Assembly: GCA_947644715.1 (NCBI GenBank)
Contig: CANSAP010000011.1
Span: forward strand, 1 to 64,000
Origin: an uncultured Bacteroidales bacterium
GTDB taxonomy: Bacteria; Bacteroidota; Bacteroidia; Bacteroidales; Muribaculaceae
Length of the DNA stretch: 64,000 nt
Direction: 5' to 3'
Below the pieces are notes generated by a model. It saw nothing but the letters and a program-made list of their open reading frames with translations, was not told where the DNA came from and made no database searches. The translations under genes were made by a program, and so were the position numbers. Of this stretch, positions 36,272 through 45,061 are shown one piece after another (position 1 is the first letter of the stretch; each line of letters opens with the position of its first letter).

Positions 36272-36302
36272 TTGGTCATTTGAATAATCTTGAGTAACTT
36301 TG
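36272..36302 (+). promoter_or_regulatory. Promoter of the acyltransferase operon
   Basis: TTG (36272-36274), 20 bases, then TAACTTTG (36295-36302). It makes an upstream TTG start at 36300 impossible and supports the ATG at 36333. Confidence 0.75.
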
Positions 36303-36332
36303 CAGCAAATATCGCCCTCACAGATTGTAGAT

Positions 36333-37508
36333 ATGTATAACCCCGAATTTGACTTCAACGACATATGCCCCTACGACGACTCCCTCTTCCAAGAAAAGAT
36401 GCGGGAGCTTGTCAAGGAACCGGGATTTCTGCATGCTCTCTCCTACTGCGTCCCCCCCGAAGCGGTAGAGCCGATGAAGGAGGAGCTCTTGAAAATCACC
36501 AACAAGCATGATTTTCAGAGGCAGATAATGTTCCCGTTTCTCGAGATGCTCGCAAAGACCACTACTGCAGGCATAACTCTCGGAGGTATAAAGAATTACA
36601 ACTCAGGGTTAAACTATACGTTTATCACCAATCACCGAGACATTGTGCTCGACGCATCGTTCATGAACCTTGCGTTCCTGCGTCGGGGAATGCCCACGAC
36701 AGAGGTTGCCATAGGCAATAATCTGCTCATATATGATTGGATTACTACACTGGTGCGCCTGAACAAAAGCTTTATCGTAAAGCGCGACACCGGTATGCGT
36801 GAAGCGCTTATTGCAGCGAAGAAACTTTCAGCCTATATCCATGCGGCTATCCTTCACAAGGGGGAAAGTGTCTGGATTGCCCAACGCCAGGGACGCGCCA
36901 AAGACAGTTCCGACCACACTCAGGAGTCGCTCGTAAAAATGCTTGCACTCTCAGGGGAGGGCGACTTCATGGATAAGCTCAAGGAAATCAACCTCATGCC
37001 CGTGGCCATCAGCTATGAGTATGACCCTAATGACTATTTGAAAGCACGCGAGTTTCTGCTCAAGCGCCGTGACCCCAATTTCAAGAAAAGCCAGCATGAT
37101 GACCTGTTCTCGATGGAGACCGGACTGCTGCAATATAAGGGACACGTGCACTTCCAATTGACTCCACGCATCAATACCCGCCTGGACGAAATCGGTAATT
37201 TCCGCGATAACAACATAGCAGCAAAATATGTGGGTCGAATTATTGATAATGCTATCCACCGCAGCTATGAAATCTTCCCCATCAACTACGTGGCTTACGA
37301 TTTGCTGAACAATACCGGTCGATTCGCGTTAAAATACACACAGGAGGACAAAGAGAAGTTTGAGGAATACATTGCCGGCCAAATCCGCAAGATTGATCTT
37401 GACGACATTTCCGCCGAGGAGCAGGAATTCCTGCGCCACATGATGCTGGTTATGTACTCTAACCCTCTGATTAACAAGCTCCGGGCGTTGCTCGGCGGCA
37501 TGGAATAA
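36333..37508 (+). CDS. Glycerolipid acyltransferase-like protein
   Basis: A 391-residue cytosolic or membrane-associated protein related to glycerol-3-phosphate or lysophospholipid acyltransferases. The catalytic-type segment is FITNHRDIVLDASFMN (about residues 100-115), where His-Arg is followed by Asp. A later SVWIAQRQGRAKDSSDHTQ resembles the substrate-binding block of the superfamily. The spacing after the His is one residue longer than the classical HX4D, as in Bacteroidota members of this group. The downstream phosphoesterase gene is only 20 bases away. Confidence 0.75.
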   Translation: MYNPEFDFNDICPYDDSLFQEKMRELVKEPGFLHALSYCVPPEAVEPMKEELLKITNKHDFQRQIMFPFLEMLAKTTTAGITLGGIKNYNSGLNYTFITNHRDIVLDASFMNLAFLRRGMPTTEVAIGNNLLIYDWITTLVRLNKSFIVKRDTGMREALIAAKKLSAYIHAAILHKGESVWIAQRQGRAKDSSDHTQESLVKMLALSGEGDFMDKLKEINLMPVAISYEYDPNDYLKAREFLLKRRDPNFKKSQHDDLFSMETGLLQYKGHVHFQLTPRINTRLDEIGNFRDNNIAAKYVGRIIDNAIHRSYEIFPINYVAYDLLNNTGRFALKYTQEDKEKFEEYIAGQIRKIDLDDISAEEQEFLRHMMLVMYSNPLINKLRALLGGME

Positions 37509-37528
37509 ACAGATAATTTCAGGTCTGA

Positions 37529-38728
37529 ATGAGACTACCTTTAATACTCGGCATCGGTCTGTTGATTTTCGGACTGATGCTTGACTTTTACATATATCAC
37601 AGACTGCACCGCAGCACCGCCGGCCGCGCAGTTAAGCTTGCGTTCCTGTGCAGCGCAGCAGTCACTAACCTGCTGATGCTCGTCATCATCATCTGGCCCA
37701 AACGCGACGTGAATGCCGACATCATCCCGGTCATGTGGTTGCTCTATGCCTGGATAACCGTCTATCTCAGCAAACTTGTGTACTGCCTCACCTCATGGAT
37801 AGGCTTAATTCCTCGCTTATGGAAAGGGAGATCGCTGAAGTGCGGCAAATATGTTGGGCTGCCGCTGGCTATCATTGTCTTCATAACCCTCTGGTACGGA
37901 GCCATATGGGGACGCAGAAGCATCCACATTGAAAATGTGACGGTTACCTCGCCAAAACTGCCACCTGCCTTTGAAGGCTACCGCATCGTGCAATTCTCTG
38001 ATGCACATGTAGGCACCTGGGGCACTGACACCACGTTCATCTCAAAACTTGTCACGGAAATTAACGCTCTTCACCCCAATATCATAGTATTCACGGGTGA
38101 CATCGTAAATCGCAAAACAGATGAAATCCAACCATTTATAAAGGTTTTGTCACGCCTTCACGCCCCTGACGGTGTCTATTCCATCATGGGCAATCATGAT
38201 TATGGAGATTACAGCAACTGGCCTTCCGAAGCGGAGCATCAGGAAAATACACTGCAATTGCGCCGGATTCAGAAGCAAATGGGCTGGAAACTACTTGAGG
38301 ATGAACATATTTGGCTTCGCGCAGGGAATGACAGCATCGCGCTGATTGGGGTGGAGAACTGGGGAGAACCGCCCTTCCCCTCTTACGGGGATTTTGAGAA
38401 AGCCACTAAAGGACTTGACGCCAACACTTTCAATATTCTGCTGAGCCACAACCCCATGCATTGGCATTCAATCGTGCGTGAGTCCGCGAAAGCTGACCTC
38501 ACGCTCTCAGGCCACACTCATGCCATGCAGATGCGATTGCGCACACCTTGGAAGAACTACAGCCTCTCAGCACTAAAATATCCTGAATGGGAAGGGATGA
38601 CAGAATACACTCGCCCCGATGGTTCATTGAGCCGGGTGTATGTCAACATCGGATGTGGAGAAGTTGGCTTCCCCGCACGCATTGGCGCCGATCCCGAGAT
38701 TACAGTCATTACACTAAACCATGATTAA
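37529..38728 (+). CDS. Membrane-bound calcineurin-like metallophosphoesterase
   Basis: A 399-residue protein with four predicted N-terminal helices (about residues 5-22, 36-56, 66-90 and 108-128) and a metallophosphatase domain. The metal-binding motifs are all present: FSDAHVG (about 154), FTGDIVN (about 190), GNHDYGD (about 225), LSHNPMH and LSGHTHAMQ near the end. The family (YkuE/YaeI like) includes phosphodiesterases acting on lipids such as UDP-diacylglucosamine. Here the acyltransferase neighbour supports a lipid or envelope substrate, but that is inference. Confidence 0.85.
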   Translation: MRLPLILGIGLLIFGLMLDFYIYHRLHRSTAGRAVKLAFLCSAAVTNLLMLVIIIWPKRDVNADIIPVMWLLYAWITVYLSKLVYCLTSWIGLIPRLWKGRSLKCGKYVGLPLAIIVFITLWYGAIWGRRSIHIENVTVTSPKLPPAFEGYRIVQFSDAHVGTWGTDTTFISKLVTEINALHPNIIVFTGDIVNRKTDEIQPFIKVLSRLHAPDGVYSIMGNHDYGDYSNWPSEAEHQENTLQLRRIQKQMGWKLLEDEHIWLRAGNDSIALIGVENWGEPPFPSYGDFEKATKGLDANTFNILLSHNPMHWHSIVRESAKADLTLSGHTHAMQMRLRTPWKNYSLSALKYPEWEGMTEYTRPDGSLSRVYVNIGCGEVGFPARIGADPEITVITLNHD

Positions 38729-38737
38729 CCCACGGCA

Positions 38738-39652
38738 CTAATCAAGGTTTATTGTCAGGCCTTCATAAGCAGCAATAGCATCCGGGAATATCTTCCGCGC
38801 CTCCTCTTCAAAAAGTTTATCATCTTTATAGCGGGAAGAATAATGTCCTAAAAGCAAGCGACTTGCGCCGGAATCACGCGCCACCATCGCAGCCTCTGCC
38901 GCAGTGGAATGGCCACGCTCCTTTGCAACGGATGCATGAGGGGCCAGATACGTAGATTCATGATACAGCAAGCTGACCGGGCCTATCTCCTTTGCGATGC
39001 CCGGTATATAGGCAGTATCGCCGATATGCGCATAGGACAGCGAGGGGGCGGCCGGTTTAGTAAGAGCTGATGCCGGAATTACCGTCCCGTCAGGCTTTAC
39101 ATACGGTTCTCCCCTCTTCACGGCAGCATACATTGCGCGGGGCAATCCATGAAAATCTGCGGAAGCACGGTCAAGATGCGGAGTTTTCGGCTTCTCCTCA
39201 AACAGATAGCCCACGCACTTCACCCTGTGACTCAAAGGTATTGTGCGCACCCTCAGCACATCATCCTCATAAATCAGATGCCGCTCAGGCTTTATGACAT
39301 TAAACTGAACCTCATAGGGCATATCCTGACAGAAATAATCGAGCATTGGCTGAAGCACCTCCACACCCTCGGCAAATGTGTGGATGGTGATACGGCCTGT
39401 GCGTTGCATCAAAGCCATTGAACCGAGAAGACCGGGAAGGCCAAACACATGATCGCCATGTAAATGCGTCAGGAATATATGATTCAACCTATTGAATTTC
39501 AACCCCTTGCGTTGCATTCCCAACTGTGCTCCTTCACCACAGTCTATCATGAACAGACTCTCTCGTATATTAAGCACAGTGCATGAGGGCATGTGTCTCA
39601 GCGACGGACGCGCACTGCCACATCCCAAAACGTTAACAGAAAATGTAGACAT
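38738..39652 (-). CDS. rnz: Ribonuclease Z
   Basis: A 304-residue tRNA 3'-processing endonuclease of the metallo-beta-lactamase fold. The zinc motif HLHGDH is at residues 63-68, preceded by MIDCGEGAQLGM. Later ligands lie in HIGDTAYIP and GHSTAAEAA, ending with LLGHYSSRY. The ATG at 39652 (MSTFSVNVLGCGS) is chosen over an upstream in-frame start that overlaps sdaA. The gap to sdaA is 7 bases. Confidence 0.95.
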   Translation of the reverse strand: MSTFSVNVLGCGSARPSLRHMPSCTVLNIRESLFMIDCGEGAQLGMQRKGLKFNRLNHIFLTHLHGDHVFGLPGLLGSMALMQRTGRITIHTFAEGVEVLQPMLDYFCQDMPYEVQFNVIKPERHLIYEDDVLRVRTIPLSHRVKCVGYLFEEKPKTPHLDRASADFHGLPRAMYAAVKRGEPYVKPDGTVIPASALTKPAAPSLSYAHIGDTAYIPGIAKEIGPVSLLYHESTYLAPHASVAKERGHSTAAEAAMVARDSGASRLLLGHYSSRYKDDKLFEEEARKIFPDAIAAYEGLTINLD

Positions 39653-39659
39653 TGCCCGA

Positions 39660-40868
39660 TTACATCTGTATATAGTCCTTTGCCAAACCGCCAGTTCCGG
39701 TTTCCTTATAGAGGGAAGGCAGGTCATGGCCGGTCTCTTTCATTACTCTCACGAGCTTGTCGAAGCTCACACGATGCACACCATCGGTCAACGAAGCATA
39801 TATATTCGCGTCCAGCGCACGCGCGGCAGCGTAGGCATTTCGCTCAATACAAGGAATCTGGACAAGACCGCACACCGGATCACACGTCATGCCCAGATGA
39901 TGCTCAAGCCCCATTTCAGCAGCATACTCTATCTGAGCCGGACTGCCGCCAAACAGCTGACAAGCGGCGGCCGCAGCCATGGCACAGGCCACACCGACCT
40001 CTCCCTGGCAACCCACTTCCGCGCCGGAAATTGAAGCATTCTGTTTAACCACGTTACCAAATAATCCGGCCGTAGCCAAGGCGCGAAGTATCTGCTGCTC
40101 AGTGTAGTTACGTGATTTCCAAACATGATAAAGCACCGCCGGAAGCACTCCGCATGAGCCACACGTGGGAGCAGTTACAATCACTCCGCCACTTGCGTTC
40201 TCCTCACTCACGGCAAGAGCATAGGAAAAGACAAGCGCACGCGTGCGCAGGTTATCCTTATATCCCTCCGCCTTAGTGTGATACGTAAATGCCTTACGAC
40301 GGAGATTCAATGGACCCGGGAGACGTCCTTCAGTATTCAGGCCTCTTTCCACAGCTGCCTTCATGGTCTGCCAAACCTCCCGCAGATAGTCCCAAATAGC
40401 CTTTCCCTCTGATTGCTCAACATACTCCCAATAACAACGGCCGGTCTTCTCGCAATAGCTCAAAATATCGGTCATGCAATCCTTGTCGTAGATTTCAGCC
40501 AATCCTTCACGCGCCTTTCCTTCCTCTTCAAGGGCACCACCACCCACACTGTAAACAGTCCATTCGTCAGACGGGAACCCGGCATCATTCAGCGAACGGA
40601 ACGTCATGCCATTAGGATGATACGGCAAAAAAACATCCGGTTTCCAGATTATCTTCACCGGCATGTCGCTCTTCTCCAGCGTTTCAATTATCGCGGCATC
40701 GGTCATGTGCCCTTTGCCGGTAGCGGCCAACGACCCGTAAAGCACTACCTCATAACCGTGAGCATGAGGATGAGTCTTCAGAAAATGTTCCGCTGCAAAG
40801 CGAGGTCCCATGGTGTGGCTCGACGACGGGCCGGTGCCAATCCTGTATATTTCGCGTATCGTTTTCAT
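39660..40868 (-). CDS. sdaA: L-serine ammonia-lyase (iron-sulfur serine dehydratase)
   Basis: A 402-residue single-chain enzyme converting L-serine to pyruvate and ammonia. The N-terminal beta domain starts IYRIGTGPSSSHTMGP, and the catalytic alpha domain has the cluster cysteines in PTCGSCGVLPAVLYH and CDPVCGLVQIPCIERNA. The ATG at 40868 is chosen because a good promoter lies just upstream and would not transcribe the extra 25 codons. It is cotranscribed with rnz. Confidence 0.96.
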   Translation of the reverse strand: MKTIREIYRIGTGPSSSHTMGPRFAAEHFLKTHPHAHGYEVVLYGSLAATGKGHMTDAAIIETLEKSDMPVKIIWKPDVFLPYHPNGMTFRSLNDAGFPSDEWTVYSVGGGALEEEGKAREGLAEIYDKDCMTDILSYCEKTGRCYWEYVEQSEGKAIWDYLREVWQTMKAAVERGLNTEGRLPGPLNLRRKAFTYHTKAEGYKDNLRTRALVFSYALAVSEENASGGVIVTAPTCGSCGVLPAVLYHVWKSRNYTEQQILRALATAGLFGNVVKQNASISGAEVGCQGEVGVACAMAAAAACQLFGGSPAQIEYAAEMGLEHHLGMTCDPVCGLVQIPCIERNAYAAARALDANIYASLTDGVHRVSFDKLVRVMKETGHDLPSLYKETGTGGLAKDYIQM

Positions 40869-40884
40869 ATTCAATATCTTTCCA

Positions 40885-40915
40885 CAAAGGTAATCAATTC
40901 CTGCGTAACTTGCAA
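40885..40915 (-). promoter_or_regulatory. Promoter of sdaA-rnz
   Basis: TTG (40915-40913), 20 bases, then TACCTTTG (40892-40885). The predicted leader is 10-15 bases. Confidence 0.75.
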
Positions 40916-40928
40916 GCACAACAAGAGA

Positions 40929-40956
40929 GGAGAGACACCTCAAAAGGCATCTCTCC
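40929..40956 (-). terminator. Probable terminator after the leucine-rich repeat gene
   Basis: GGAGAGA (40929-40935) pairs with TCTCTCC (40950-40956), and the interior adds two or three more pairs. The tail is only CT-rich (CTCTCTT), so strength is uncertain. Confidence 0.45.
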
Positions 40957-41010
40957 CCATTTATCTTTGTTTGTGACCGCTTATGCTAACTCAGCTCGGT
41001 CACTGTGGAA

Positions 41011-42081
41011 TTATATATCGTTGTCATCCCATGCACCGCGCACCATGGCGAGAGCAGTGCAACCTGTAGTGCGGAAGTCTGTCAGGTTATAGTTGGATGA
41101 GATATTCACGTAACGCAGCATCTGGTCGAAGGTTACATCCAAAGTAACAAGCTGGTTATGAGCCACATTCAGCCGTTGGAGGAAAGTTTGGTTGCTCAGG
41201 TCGAGATAAGTCAAATCGTTCCAGCTCAGATTTACGAATGCGAGATTAGGACACTCCTCAGCTGAAAAACCGGTCAGATTATTAAAGGAAGCATCAACAT
41301 CATTCAGATTCTTGCAATCATTCAGGGCAAGAGAGGTAAGGCGGTTGTCGCTGACCATCAGAGTTGAAAGAGAGGGAAGACCCTGGAGATAAAGATTCTT
41401 CAGGTGATTGTTGTCAAGATTGACGGTCTGGAGTTTCTCAAGACCTGCAAATGTGATATTTTCAAGCTCATTATAGGCAGCGTAGAGAGTGCGCAGATTC
41501 TGGCATCCGTCAAGCGTGAGCACCTCAAGCCGGTTGCTCATGCAGTTCAAATAGTTCAGTAGCACTGAGTTGCTGACATTCAGCTCAACCATATTATTGC
41601 CGCTGACGTTCAGACGCTCCAGCATCGGGGTGCCGGAAATGTCGAGCGTTGCAAGCTGATTGCGATAGACACGCAAATCTTTCAGCTGAGGGCATCCGCT
41701 TACATTAATGGATGTCAGGCGGTTACGGCCGACGTTCAGGTAAGAGAGTGCCGCATTGTCATCCACAGTCAAACCAGTCAACTTATTGTTGCTCAGATTG
41801 ACCTTCTGAAGCGCGGCGAAGCCTGAAAGGTCGAGATTGCCGGCCAGCTTCTTGCCATGCCAGTCAATGGATGTGATTTTGCCATTTTCAATGGTGACAC
41901 CCTCCCAAGTCGAAGGATCGTTAACATTAGTGATATTCAGTGCAGCGGCATTAGAGGATGCTTCCACCGCAGGCTGAGAAAGGAATGCTTGCATCTGCTT
42001 CATTTCGGCCTTTACGGGACGTTGTGCTGAAGCAACAAAACCCATGCATACAGCAAGGAGAAGGATAATGTGTTTTTTCAT
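41011..42081 (-). CDS. Secreted leucine-rich repeat protein
   Basis: A 356-residue exported protein: signal peptide MKKHIILLLAVCMGFVASAQ, a short linker, then about a dozen leucine-rich repeats of roughly 21 residues (pattern L..LNVS.N.L..L.VS.C). Examples are YLNVGRNRLTSINVSGCPQL and DLRVYRNQLATLDISGTPML. The repeats resemble internalin-type solenoids, probably a periplasmic or surface binding protein. The ATG at 42081 is chosen because it begins the signal peptide; an upstream in-frame start adds 12 unlikely residues. It has no T9SS-like tail, unlike the BspA-like protein at 13732-15027. Confidence 0.8.
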   Translation of the reverse strand: MKKHIILLLAVCMGFVASAQRPVKAEMKQMQAFLSQPAVEASSNAAALNITNVNDPSTWEGVTIENGKITSIDWHGKKLAGNLDLSGFAALQKVNLSNNKLTGLTVDDNAALSYLNVGRNRLTSINVSGCPQLKDLRVYRNQLATLDISGTPMLERLNVSGNNMVELNVSNSVLLNYLNCMSNRLEVLTLDGCQNLRTLYAAYNELENITFAGLEKLQTVNLDNNHLKNLYLQGLPSLSTLMVSDNRLTSLALNDCKNLNDVDASFNNLTGFSAEECPNLAFVNLSWNDLTYLDLSNQTFLQRLNVAHNQLVTLDVTFDQMLRYVNISSNYNLTDFRTTGCTALAMVRGAWDDNDI

Positions 42082-42201
42082 AATAGAGGTGTTTAATAAG
42101 ATTTCTGCCGGAAGCACACTGCAAACCGGGATTCGCCCTGTGCTTCTCTAAGTTTTACCTATATAACACCTCAAGCTGCAATTCTGTTTTGCAGACTGTT
42201 A

Positions 42202-42252
42202 AAAAAAATAATGAGAGTGAAGCTGCGTCTTGATTCAACTTCACTCTCATTA
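42202..42252 (-). terminator. Terminator of the SPOR-folE operon
   Basis: A perfect 14-bp stem (42209-42222 with 42239-42252) followed on the minus strand by TATTTTTTTT. It lies about 40 bases after the folE stop. A TAAGAGTGTCTCT motif (42251-42263, plus strand) overlaps its base. Confidence 0.85.
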
Positions 42253-42292
42253 AGAGTGTCTCTAAAACTCTATTAATTCTCTCTTTGCGAAA

Positions 42293-42880
42293 TCAGGGAT
42301 TAGAGGCCAGCTGAATGAACTCAGCACGCAGCGCGGGGTTCTCCACAAAGCGGCCACTGTATTCCAATGTGCGCGTCTCTGACATCTGTTTTTCAACACC
42401 GCGCATTTGCATACAAAGGTGGCGTGCTGCGCAAGAGACAATCACTCCCTTATTCGGAATGGCCTCGGTCAGGAAATCACACAATTGCTTTGTCAAGCGC
42501 TCCTGCACCTGCAGGCGGCGGGCGAAAGCATCGGCTATACGGCCAAGTTTTGAGAGCCCGATAATCTTGCCATCAGGAATATATCCGATGGTCACAGTAC
42601 CGAAGAATGGAAGAATATGATGCTCACACAGGCTGTAAATCTCAATGCCCCGCACCATCACCATTCCGGTGCCGTCATGCTCAAAGATAGCTTTCTGAGC
42701 CAAAGCGTCGACATCCGCACGATAGCCACAGGTGGCGTCGAGCAATGCTTTTGCCGCACGTTCGGGGGTCTTCACCAGACCTTCACGGGTGGGGTCCTCC
42801 CCTATCAGCTTCAATATCTCACGATAATGAGCTGCTATTTCTTTTACGAGAGCGGGGTCATGTGATACAATCTTGCTCAT
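42293..42880 (-). CDS. folE: GTP cyclohydrolase I
   Basis: A 195-residue enzyme that converts GTP to 7,8-dihydroneopterin triphosphate, the first step to folate (and queuosine-type deazapurines in many bacteria). Zinc ligands Cys85, His88 and Cys156 are present (SLCEHHILPFFG; ARHLCMQMRGV). It starts 12 bases after the SPOR-domain gene and has a strong terminator. Confidence 0.96.
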   Translation of the reverse strand: MSKIVSHDPALVKEIAAHYREILKLIGEDPTREGLVKTPERAAKALLDATCGYRADVDALAQKAIFEHDGTGMVMVRGIEIYSLCEHHILPFFGTVTIGYIPDGKIIGLSKLGRIADAFARRLQVQERLTKQLCDFLTEAIPNKGVIVSCAARHLCMQMRGVEKQMSETRTLEYSGRFVENPALRAEFIQLASNP

Positions 42881-42892
42881 GGTATAAATCGC

Positions 42893-43417
42893 TTACTTAG
42901 TAGGTACAATTGCACTTTGCACAATTCTCATTTCCGAAGCAAATGCAGGAAATGCGCGTTTGAGTTCTCCCAATGCGGCATTAGCCTCGTCACGACTCTT
43001 GAAGTTGCCAACACGGGCATACCAGTTCGGCGCTTTGGAGAATGTGTAAACTTGTCCGCGATACTTTGGGAAGCGGGCGCAGACGGCATTGGCACGCGCC
43101 GTGGCGCGGCTGCGCAGCGTGGCCTGATTGCGACCGTCGCTGAATATCTGGATACGGAAGCCACTGTTAGTGACCTTCTGTCTGCCGGAAGACTGCCCCC
43201 CTTTACGCTGCTGACCGCTTTGACGCTGCGACGGCTCCTCGAGAATCTCCTTCATGATTTCCTCGGGGATGTCAATTATGATTTCACCCTCACTCTCCTC
43301 CTGGATGCGTTCCACAATATTTGCCGGAGAGCTCGTAGCTGAGGTTTGTGCCTGAGCGGCTGCACTTGAGGGAGCCAGCAGAATCAGAGCAAGTATAGCG
43401 TAGAGTATTTGCTTCAT
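42893..43417 (-). CDS. Exported SPOR-domain protein
   Basis: A 174-residue protein with a signal peptide (cleavage near residue 24), an acidic and then Gln/Arg-rich linker, and a C-terminal SPOR domain (about residues 97-170: FRIQIFSDGRNQATLRSRA and PNWYARVGNFKSRDEANAAL). SPOR domains bind denuded peptidoglycan, so a cell-wall or division-related place in the periplasm is likely. It is cotranscribed with folE. A long non-coding gap with repeats separates it from tpiA. Confidence 0.85.
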   Translation of the reverse strand: MKQILYAILALILLAPSSAAAQAQTSATSSPANIVERIQEESEGEIIIDIPEEIMKEILEEPSQRQSGQQRKGGQSSGRQKVTNSGFRIQIFSDGRNQATLRSRATARANAVCARFPKYRGQVYTFSKAPNWYARVGNFKSRDEANAALGELKRAFPAFASEMRIVQSAIVPTK

Positions 43418-43546
43418 CGCGAAAAAGTGAATTTGCGGAGGAACAGTCTCCTGATTTCCGAGGGACCGTCCCTCCGCTGTATTCAGTTAAGAAACTGTTT
43501 ATGAGCCGTCATGGACAACAAATATAGAGTTGATGCCGGATTCTTA

Positions 43547-43664
43547 TTGTTATCCAAAAGGTAAATTTTGGTGATTTTAGCCGAGTTTCATCAGTCGCAT
43601 AGTCCGCTATGCTCCCTCTTCGACTCGCGAAAAACACCTCAAAACATCCTCTTTACGCTAACAA
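43547..43664. repeat. Short palindromic element sharing the repeat core (copy A')
   Basis: TTGTTA (43547-43552) is inverted at 43659-43664 and the arms are imperfectly complementary throughout. The centre is GCATAG-TCCG-CTATGC (43597-43612), flanked by TTTCATCAGTC and TCCCTCTTC, the same core as in the 193-194 bp elements; the outer flanks differ. The centre of the palindrome coincides with the centre of the hairpin. Confidence 0.65.
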
Positions 43665-43682
43665 CATTTAATCCAAGACCGG

Positions 43683-43875
43683 GAAGTTATCTTGACTTTT
43701 TACGAAAACTTAAAAATAGAATAAAATCGTTTTCTTCAAGGTCATTCTTCATTAATATTTTGGCATCTTCCAATCCTTTCATCAGTCGCATAGCCCGCTA
43801 TGCTCCCTCTTCATGAATTGAAATCTGCTCAAAATCTTAATAAAGCATAACCTCGAAAAAAGTCAAGATGACTTC
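43683..43875. repeat. 193-bp near-palindromic repeat, copy A
   Basis: Begins GAAGTTATCTTGACTTTTT and ends with its near-complement. The right arm pairs along most of its length with the left arm, except for a roughly 33-base insert in the left arm that can form its own small hairpin (GAAAAC/GTTTTC). The core hairpin is at 43788-43803. It is about 95% identical to the copy at 47648-47841 by eye. Confidence 0.9.
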
Positions 43876-44013
43876 TGACTCTAAGCTTCTTGGTGTGTGT
43901 CCGGATTTCCATTGACTTTAACCTTCGAGTTTACTCGAATTATTCACACAGGTAAATCTTGGTGCTAAAACCGGTGGAATCCACACACTTAGACGGGCTT
44001 TCCGTCCTGAGGT

Positions 44014-44769
44014 TTAATTAAAGGCTTCAACAATGCCCATGAAGTCAGCAGCCTTGAGAGCAGCGCCACCGATGAGGCCACCGTCTACGTCGGGCTTTGC
44101 GAAGAGTTCGCGAGCGTTGCCGGGCTTGCATGAACCGCCATAGAGGATTGAAGTGTTCTCAGCGATTTCCTTGCCATACTTGTCAGCAATCACCTGACGG
44201 ATATGAGCGTGCATGTCCTGAGCCTGGTCGGCGGTAGCGGTCTTGCCGGTGCCGATAGCCCACACGGGTTCGTAAGCGATTACAATCTTTGAGAAGTCGT
44301 CGGCAGAGAGGTCGAACAGAGCCTCAACCTGAGCCTTCACAACATCGTTATATGTACCGTTCTCGCGCTCCTCAAGCACCTCACCCACGCAGAAGATGGG
44401 AGTCAGGTTGTTATCAAGAGCCAGACGGGTCTTTGCCTTCAGAGTTTCGTTGTTCTCTCCGTAGTACTGACGACGTTCGCTGTGACCGAGGATTACATAG
44501 TTAGCACCGGTTGAAGCCACCATCTGGGCGCTAACCTCGCCGGTGTATGCACCTGAGGTATGGTCGGCGCAGTTCTCAGCACCCAGGCCAAGAATATTCT
44601 GGTCAATCACACCGGCCACGGGCACGAGGTGAGTGAAGGGGGTGCAAATTACGACATCACAGTTGTGAGCAGTGCTCTTGAGAGCAGCCATTACCTCACC
44701 GGCCAAAGACACACCTTCCTGAACGGTGGTGTTCATCTTCCAGTTGCCGGCTACAATATTTTTTCTCAT
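44014..44769 (-). CDS. tpiA: Triosephosphate isomerase
   Basis: A 251-residue glycolytic enzyme interconverting dihydroxyacetone phosphate and glyceraldehyde 3-phosphate. It shows the substrate lysine in GNWKMN, the catalytic histidine in ILGHSERR and the glutamate in [15 protein letters not shown], then the phosphate loop YGGSCKP and GGLIGGAAL. It has its own TAATTTTG box and is divergent from the EF-G paralogue. Confidence 0.98.
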   Translation of the reverse strand: MRKNIVAGNWKMNTTVQEGVSLAGEVMAALKSTAHNCDVVICTPFTHLVPVAGVIDQNILGLGAENCADHTSGAYTGEVSAQMVASTGANYVILGHSERRQYYGENNETLKAKTRLALDNNLTPIFCVGEVLEERENGTYNDVVKAQVEALFDLSADDFSKIVIAYEPVWAIGTGKTATADQAQDMHAHIRQVIADKYGKEIAENTSILYGGSCKPGNARELFAKPDVDGGLIGGAALKAADFMGIVEAFN

Positions 44770-44818
44770 TTCAATTAAAATTAAGTTGCCACCACGGGAG
44801 GGGCATAGTTATACGGTG

Positions 44819-44826
44819 CAAAATTA
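44819..44826 (-). promoter_or_regulatory. -7 box of tpiA
   Basis: TAATTTTG on the minus strand, 49 bases before the ATG. Confidence 0.55.
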
Positions 44827-44946
44827 CGAAATAAATTTGGAATTTCGAGTGTATTTCTTATTTTTTATATAGGTGTAAACTCTGAAAACGGTGCAATTTT
44901 CAAAAACATGTTTTCTAACATAAGAAATTATTAATTCTATCCAAAA

Positions 44947-44954
44947 TAAATTTG
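44947..44954 (+). promoter_or_regulatory. -7 box of the EF-G paralogue
   Basis: TAAATTTG on the plus strand; the leader would be about 100 bases long. No clear -33 partner. Confidence 0.45.
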
Positions 44955-45061
44955 CTAATTTGCGGCAAATTTCTATGAGACTCAATTTTTAAGGACCATA
45001 TCAAGTTTGTTTTCCCGCAAGCTTTCCCTTAAACAAATGTTAACCGTTAAAATCAGATACG

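Larger units (their letters stand above)
43418..44013. other. 596-base gap between tpiA and the SPOR gene, filled mainly by repeats
   Basis: Two palindromic elements (43547-43664 and 43683-43875) occupy over half of this gap, which lies between two same-strand genes. The remainder near the tpiA end has no open frame; GACGG/CCGTC around 43992-44007 is a weak hairpin that could serve as the tpiA terminator. A TATATTTG box on the minus strand (43526-43519) could be a promoter for the SPOR gene but lacks a -33 partner. Confidence 0.55.

Noticed and set aside
43547-43875. CRISPR-like array of repeats
   Set aside because: The repeats are palindromic elements of different length with no regular spacers and no cas genes.
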